11,228 bases of DNA, from positions 1 through 11,228 of the forward strand of contig JAEHDI010000996.1 in assembly GCA_016880505.1 (NCBI GenBank), read 5' to 3'. The notes under the pieces were generated by a model. It saw nothing but the letters and a program-made list of their open reading frames with translations, was not told where the DNA came from and did no database searches. Position numbers and translations under genes: made by a program. Numbering within the stretch: position 1 is the first letter of the stretch; each line of letters begins with the position of its first letter. This document shows, piece by piece, positions 7,208 to 11,228 of this stretch. This stretch comes from Bryobacterales bacterium (GTDB taxonomy: Bacteria; Acidobacteriota; Terriglobia; Bryobacterales; Bryobacteraceae).

Positions 7208-7669
7208 ATGCGGCTTTCGGAAGTGTTTGTCCACCTCGGCGAGCAGCGCTTTGGCGACCTCGTGCGGCGGATCTCGATTGGAAAACTAAGAACTTACCAG
7301 CTTTATGAGTCTTTCAAGACAAGGGCACACCTGGGGAAGGTGAATACGGAAACGCTGCGTAAGGCGGCTCCGCGTCTGTGGGCGCGCGTCCAGGAAAACG
7401 ACGAAGATCTGGCGAAGGATACGGCCCAGGCGATCCTTTTGACCCACTTCGACATGGTGAAAAGCGTGCTCGATTTCCTTGGCATCCCGAACGAGGATGG
7501 TTTCTTCGCCAAGGACCTCGACGCCTCGTCTTACCTCACGGACGGCTGGCAACAACGGGCCTACGACAAGTTCCACGGCGTGTACCCCGAACCGGCGATC
7601 CTGCTCTACGTCAATCACCTCGCGTGGGAGCTGGAAAAGGAGCCGCGGCTCTTCACGCCCCCGAATTGA
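7208..7669 (+). CDS. Unknown 153-residue protein between purA and pheS
   Basis: I do not recognise a family. The ATG at 7208 opens a 153-residue frame ending in TGA at 7667-7669. The product has no signal peptide, membrane segment or cysteine, and appears largely helical. The first 45 residues (starting MRLSEVFVHLGEQRFGDLV) have a pattern of short helices that could be a small DNA- or protein-binding domain, with SIGKLRTYQLYESFKTR resembling a helix-turn-helix-like stretch; this is a weak impression only. The middle is rich in charged residues (VQENDEDLAKDTAQAILL) and the C-terminal part is aromatic (GWQQRAYDKFHGVYPEPA, then LLYVNHLAWELEKEPRLF). It is divergent from purA and lies 30 bases upstream of pheS on the same strand, so it may be co-transcribed with pheST. 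The absence of any competing gene and the clean fit between neighbours support it as real. Confidence 0.78.
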   Translation: MRLSEVFVHLGEQRFGDLVRRISIGKLRTYQLYESFKTRAHLGKVNTETLRKAAPRLWARVQENDEDLAKDTAQAILLTHFDMVKSVLDFLGIPNEDGFFAKDLDASSYLTDGWQQRAYDKFHGVYPEPAILLYVNHLAWELEKEPRLFTPPN

Positions 7670-7677
7670 TCTCACGT

Positions 7678-7683
7678 TAGAAT
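7678..7683 (+). promoter_or_regulatory. Possible -10 box (TAGAAT) for pheS
   Basis: TAGAAT lies in the 30-base gap between the 7208 gene and pheS and ends 16 bases before the pheS ATG, implying a leader of about 10 bases. No -35 match is found at normal spacing. pheS has no strong Shine-Dalgarno. There is no room for a T-box or attenuator leader of the kind that controls phenylalanyl-tRNA synthetase genes elsewhere. Confidence 0.3.
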
Positions 7684-7699
7684 AAGAAGTTTCCCGACC

Positions 7700-8722
7700 A
7701 TGTTGGATGCCACGCTGTCACAACTGGAGACCCGTGCACGCGAACGCATTGCGGCGGCGGCCACGGCGCAGGATCTCGAACCGGTGCGCATCGAAGTGCT
7801 CGGACGGAAAGGCGCGCTTGCGCAGGTCAGCAAGGACCTCGGAAAGCTCCCTCCCGACGAGCGGGCGCGTATCGGCAAGCTGCTGAACACCGTTAAACAA
7901 AGCCTCGAAGAGGCCATGGAGGCGCGCAAGTCGCAGTTCGACGCCGCCGCCCTCGCCGCCCGCCTCGACGCCGAATGGCTTGATCTGACCCTGCCGGCGC
8001 CGGAGCCGGAGCGCGGACATTTGCACCTCCTCTCGCAGATTCAGGCCGAGCTCGAGGATATCTTCACTTCGCTCGGCTTCACAGTGCTGGACGGTCCGGA
8101 AGTCGAGACCGAGTATCACAACTTCGACGCGCTGAACATCCCGCCGGACCATCCGGCGCGCGACATGCAGGACACTTTCTGGCTGACCGACGGCAACCTC
8201 CTACGAACGCACACTTCACCGGTACAGGTGCGCGGCATGGAGCGCCTCGGCCCCCCGCTCCGGATGATCGCTCCCGGCCGCGTGTTCCGCAATGAGGAAG
8301 TCGACGCCTCGCACGAGCACACCTTCTACCAACTGGAAGGAATGATGATCGACCGCGAGGTCTCCATCGCCCACTTGGTCTACTTCATGAAGACGATGCT
8401 GAGCGAGGTCTTCCGGCGCGAGGTGACCGTACGACTGCGCCCGGGGTATTTTCCCTTCGTCGAACCGGGCTTCGAGCTGGACATCCGCTGCCTGCTCTGC
8501 GATGGACAGGGCTGCCGCGTCTGCAAGCAGAGCGGATGGCTCGAACAGGTCGGCTGCGGCCTGGTGCATCCCAATGTGCTCCGAAACAGCGGCATCGACC
8601 CCGAGCAGTGGATGGGCTGGGCGTTCGGCGTGGGGTTGACGCGGCTCGTGATGATGCGCCACGCCATCGACGACATTCGCTACCTCCAGAGCGGCGATCT
8701 CAGATTCTTGAGGCAATTTTAG
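7700..8722 (+). CDS. pheS: Phenylalanine--tRNA ligase, alpha subunit
   Basis: This is the catalytic subunit of the alpha2-beta2 enzyme that activates phenylalanine with ATP and charges tRNA-Phe. The 340-residue length is typical. Residues 1-90 form the N-terminal coiled-coil tRNA-binding region. The class II core follows: GPEVETEYHNFDALNIP (132-148), HTSPVQ (171-176), motif 2 around GRVFRNEEVDASHEHTFYQ (193-211), FPFVEPGFELDI (251-262) and motif 3 GWAFGVGLTRLVM (306-318, Arg315). Between strands there is a four-cysteine insert (C264, C267, C272, C275; C-x2-C-x4-C-x2-C), which I recall from PheS of several phyla and which could bind zinc. The stop is 15 bases before pheT, and the pheT Shine-Dalgarno starts immediately after the stop codon, so the two are clearly one operon. 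Confidence 0.98.
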   Translation: MLDATLSQLETRARERIAAAATAQDLEPVRIEVLGRKGALAQVSKDLGKLPPDERARIGKLLNTVKQSLEEAMEARKSQFDAAALAARLDAEWLDLTLPAPEPERGHLHLLSQIQAELEDIFTSLGFTVLDGPEVETEYHNFDALNIPPDHPARDMQDTFWLTDGNLLRTHTSPVQVRGMERLGPPLRMIAPGRVFRNEEVDASHEHTFYQLEGMMIDREVSIAHLVYFMKTMLSEVFRREVTVRLRPGYFPFVEPGFELDIRCLLCDGQGCRVCKQSGWLEQVGCGLVHPNVLRNSGIDPEQWMGWAFGVGLTRLVMMRHAIDDIRYLQSGDLRFLRQF

Positions 8723-8728
8723 AAGGAG
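8723..8728 (+). promoter_or_regulatory. Strong Shine-Dalgarno (AAGGAG) that fixes the pheT GTG start
   Basis: AAGGAG sits directly after the pheS stop and 9 bases before GTG 8738. It is the only strong ribosome-binding site noted in the window and supports the GTG as the pheT start, giving the conserved N-terminus MKFSYNWLREL. Confidence 0.8.
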
Positions 8729-8737
8729 CCCCGGAAC

Positions 8738-11068
8738 GTGAAATTTTCCTACAACTGGCTCCGCGAACTCGTAGACAAGCTTGAGACTCCGTCAGCCGAG
8801 CTCGGGCGCTTGATCACCATGAAGACGGCGGAGTGCGAGGGAATTGAGAGCTTCGGCGCGAACCTGACGACTGTGTGCGCGGCCAAGGTGGTCTCCGCGG
8901 AACCTCTCGGCGCCGGCCACAACAAGAAAGTCGTCTTGGATGCCGGCCGCTTCGGCAAGAAGACTGTCGTGTGCGGCGCGCCCAACTGCCGCCCCGGCAT
9001 CACCAGCGCCTGGGCGTCTCCGGGCACGCGACTCGGCGGGATGGAGATTGGAGCGATCGCTATCGACGGCGTGACCAGCGAGGGCATGCTCGCCAGCGGG
9101 GCCGAGCTCGGTATCAACCGGGACGCGGCCGGAATCCTCGAGATCGACGCCGCGCCCGGCGATCCCATCCCCGGCTGTGCGCCGGACCAGATCCTCGAGA
9201 TCGACAATAAGTCGATCACTCACCGCCCGGACCTGTGGGGGCATCACGGGCTCGCCCGCGAGGTTGCGGCGATCACGGGATTGCGGCTCCTCGATCCGGT
9301 GAAGCCTGACCTTGTTCCCGGCGGTCCGGCGCCCATCGGCGTGGATATCCGCGACCTCGACCTCTGCCCGCGTTACAGCGCGCTGGCCTTCGAAAACGTC
9401 ACTGTCCAACCCTCGCCGCTGTGGCTCCAGTACCGGCTGGAAGCGATCGGCCTTAACCCGATCAACAACATCGTCGACGTAACGAACTACATCATGGCCG
9501 AGCTTTCCCAGCCGATGCATGCTTTTGACTGGGACACGCTGAAGGGCGCCACAATCATCGTACGCACGGCCGTTGAAGGCGAGCACTTTGTCGCGCTGAA
9601 CGAGGAAGAGTATCACCTGGATACGCGCGACCTCGTGATCGCCGACGCGCGCGGAGCGATTGCGCTGGCAGGCGTCATCGGCGGCCTCGACACGAGCATC
9701 AATGAGCGCACCACGCGGCTCGTACTCGAAAGCGCGAACTTCCAGGCTTCCTCCATCCGCAAGACGTCGTCCCGGCAGAAGCTGCGGACAGACGCCTCGA
9801 TGCGGTTCGAAAAGGCGCAGGACCCGCTGAACACCGTGCGCGGGCTGGCCCGCGCGGTTGAACTGTTGCGCGAAGTCTCGCCGGGAATCCGGCTGGTGGG
9901 CGGACTCGCCGACCAGCGAAAAGAAACGCCGCCCCCCGCCCCGATCCGCCTGCCCATGGACTGGCTGATTCGGAAGCTCGGCCGCGGTGTAGAGACCGAA
10001 GAAGTAAGGGAGATTCTGAAGCGCTTGCAGTTCGGCGTGAGCGAGGAATCTCCGCGTGTGCTTTCGGTCAGTGTGCCAAGCTGGCGCGCTACTCGCGACA
10101 TCTCGATCAAGGACGACTTAGTGGAAGAGGTCGGCCGGATGGTGGGCTACGGCTCGGTGACTCCGCAACCGCCCGCGCTTCCCGTGATCCCGCCGCCTCG
10201 CAATGAAGAGCGTTTGTTCCACCGCGGCGTGCGCCACGCCATGGCGGAGCAAGGCTTCACCGAGGTCTACAACTACTCCTTCATCAGCGAGGAGCAGGCG
10301 CTGGCCCTCGGGATGAATCCCGAGGAGCACGTTCGGGTCGCCAACCCGATTTCGGCCGAACAGACGCTCATGCGGCGCAGCCTGCTTCCGGAGATTCTCA
10401 AAAACATTCTCGAAAACAGCAGGCACTTCGAGAAGTTCCGGCTCTTTGAAATCGGGCGAGAAATCCACAAGCAGCCGGAGGGGCTTCCGGTAGAGACGCC
10501 GCACCTCGCGGCCGTCGTTTACGCCAAAGACGATGGTCAGGCCGGCTTGATGGAACTGAAACGCGCCGCCGAGAACCTGATGCCGGGCTGCGAGATCCGT
10601 CCAGGACCGGCTCGCGGCTACGAGCACCCGGCGCGCACCGCCGAAGTCCTCTGGCGCGACAGCGTCCTCGGACGTCTGTTCGAGTTTCATCCGTCGCTCG
10701 TTGGTGGACGCGCCGCGGTTCTCGACATCGACCTCGAACGGATGCGGAATCTGAGCCGTGAGGACAAGCGGTACGTTCCCATCCGGCGCTTCCCGTCGAG
10801 TGCGTTCGATCTCTCCGTGATCGTCGGACTGCGCGACCTCGTCGGCGACATTCAAAAACGCCTGGTCGGTTTCGCGGGCGCGGACCTCGACCAGATTGAG
10901 TTCTTGCGCCAGTATTCCGGCGCGCCGTTGCCCGAGGGGAGCAAGAGCGTCTCGTTCCGCCTGACCGTAGCCGCGCCCGACCGCACCCTGTCCTCCGAAG
11001 AGGTGGGCGTGGTCCGTGGACGCATCATCGACGGCATGCGTGGCTTGGGGTACGATCTCCGGTTGTGA
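8738..11068 (+). CDS. pheT: Phenylalanine--tRNA ligase, beta subunit
   Basis: This is the large subunit of phenylalanyl-tRNA synthetase; it binds tRNA and edits mischarged Tyr-tRNA-Phe. At 776 residues it is slightly shorter than E. coli PheT (about 795) but complete. Domains in order: N-terminal KFSYNWL segment; tRNA-binding OB-fold (about 40-150, with VVCGAPN and GVTSEGMLAS); the B3/B4 editing domain (about 210-385), including NPINNIVDVTNYIM (240-253), QPMHAFD (258-264) and RTDASMRFEK (350-359); B5 (about 400-470, PSWRATRDISIKDDLVEEVGR); a degenerate synthetase-like core (about 485-665, ANPIS and FEIGR); and the C-terminal anticodon-binding FDX-ACB domain (from about 678, YVPIRRFPSSAFDLSVIV). 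The start is set by a strong Shine-Dalgarno after pheS. The TGA stop overlaps a GTG start of the next gene. Confidence 0.98.
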   Translation: MKFSYNWLRELVDKLETPSAELGRLITMKTAECEGIESFGANLTTVCAAKVVSAEPLGAGHNKKVVLDAGRFGKKTVVCGAPNCRPGITSAWASPGTRLGGMEIGAIAIDGVTSEGMLASGAELGINRDAAGILEIDAAPGDPIPGCAPDQILEIDNKSITHRPDLWGHHGLAREVAAITGLRLLDPVKPDLVPGGPAPIGVDIRDLDLCPRYSALAFENVTVQPSPLWLQYRLEAIGLNPINNIVDVTNYIMAELSQPMHAFDWDTLKGATIIVRTAVEGEHFVALNEEEYHLDTRDLVIADARGAIALAGVIGGLDTSINERTTRLVLESANFQASSIRKTSSRQKLRTDASMRFEKAQDPLNTVRGLARAVELLREVSPGIRLVGGLADQRKETPPPAPIRLPMDWLIRKLGRGVETEEVREILKRLQFGVSEESPRVLSVSVPSWRATRDISIKDDLVEEVGRMVGYGSVTPQPPALPVIPPPRNEERLFHRGVRHAMAEQGFTEVYNYSFISEEQALALGMNPEEHVRVANPISAEQTLMRRSLLPEILKNILENSRHFEKFRLFEIGREIHKQPEGLPVETPHLAAVVYAKDDGQAGLMELKRAAENLMPGCEIRPGPARGYEHPARTAEVLWRDSVLGRLFEFHPSLVGGRAAVLDIDLERMRNLSREDKRYVPIRRFPSSAFDLSVIVGLRDLVGDIQKRLVGFAGADLDQIEFLRQYSGAPLPEGSKSVSFRLTVAAPDRTLSSEEVGVVRGRIIDGMRGLGYDLRL

Positions 11069-11228
11069 CGATCGTTTCCATTCTTCTTTTCGCTGCCATC
11101 ACACTTTCCCTCTCCGCCGCCGAACTGGCCGCGCCCCGGGCGCAGGACTCCAGCAAACAAGTCCCGTTTTTCCTGTCCCCTGCCGAGGACACCGTACCGC
11201 AATGGGTGCGCGATGCACGGAACAACGC
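11065..11228 (+). CDS. N-terminus of a secreted protein of unknown function (3' end outside window)
   Basis: A GTG at 11065 overlaps the pheT stop (GTGA) and opens a frame with no stop through the window end, 54 residues so far. The first ~19 residues (MTIVSILLFAAITLSLSAA) form a hydrophobic segment with small residues at the expected signal-peptidase site (S17-A18-A19, before E20). The mature part starts polar (ELAAPRAQDSSKQVPFFL) and reads on to PQWVRDARNN at the edge. The signal-peptide-like start placed exactly at the overlap argues that this is a real gene translationally coupled to pheT. There is a weak point: no positive charge precedes the hydrophobic stretch, unusual for a signal peptide, so a different start is possible. 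The function cannot be told from this fragment. Confidence 0.55.
   Translation, partial: MTIVSILLFAAITLSLSAAELAAPRAQDSSKQVPFFLSPAEDTVPQWVRDARNN

Noticed and set aside
7670..7699. T-box or attenuator leader for pheST
   Set aside because: The gap is only 30 bases, too short for a T-box or a leader-peptide attenuator, and no leader with Phe codons is present.
8792..9616. 274-residue minus-strand frame inside pheT (and 245 residues at 10118-10855)
   Set aside because: Antisense to conserved pheT domains; composition typical of shadow frames.

Overview
The window is an ordinary-looking, GC-rich bacterial chromosome segment that most resembles an Acidobacteriota genome (Solibacter/Bryobacter-like). 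This is inferred from gene style only: a Ser/Thr kinase joined to a TolB/PD40 beta-propeller, a lipoprotein-type M2 (ACE-like) peptidase, and tightly packed housekeeping genes. No rRNA or tRNA gene, insertion sequence, CRISPR array, phage gene or pseudogene was found.

Layout. At the left edge (2-385, +) is the C-terminal end of a secreted or surface protein built from Ig-like repeats. It converges, with only a 15-base gap, on a five-gene block on the minus strand. In transcription order this block is purA (adenylosuccinate synthetase), a 90-residue unknown protein, an AbiEii/DUF6036-like nucleotidyltransferase, a membrane Ser/Thr kinase with an extracytoplasmic beta-propeller, and the ACE-like zinc peptidase lipoprotein. 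Three of the four junctions are 4-base stop/start overlaps (purA/small protein, small protein/nucleotidyltransferase, kinase/peptidase). From about 7.2 kb the strand switches: a divergent promoter region separates purA from a plus-strand block of a 153-residue unknown protein, pheS, pheT and the start of a secreted protein cut by the window end.

How the genes may work together. PurA makes the AMP precursor in purine synthesis and PheS/PheT charge tRNA-Phe, so the core of the window is housekeeping. Inserted into this core are less understood genes: the small-protein/nucleotidyltransferase pair translationally coupled to purA, and the kinase/peptidase pair that looks like an envelope sensing or remodelling unit.

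Regulation. Five -10-like hexamers (TACAAT, TACATT, TACAAT, TACCCT, TAGAAT) lie 7 to 17 bases upstream of likely start codons. If real, the transcripts are leaderless or have very short leaders. Only pheT has a strong Shine-Dalgarno sequence. The best candidates for something undescribed are the purA-coupled two-gene module and the 153-residue protein between purA and pheS.
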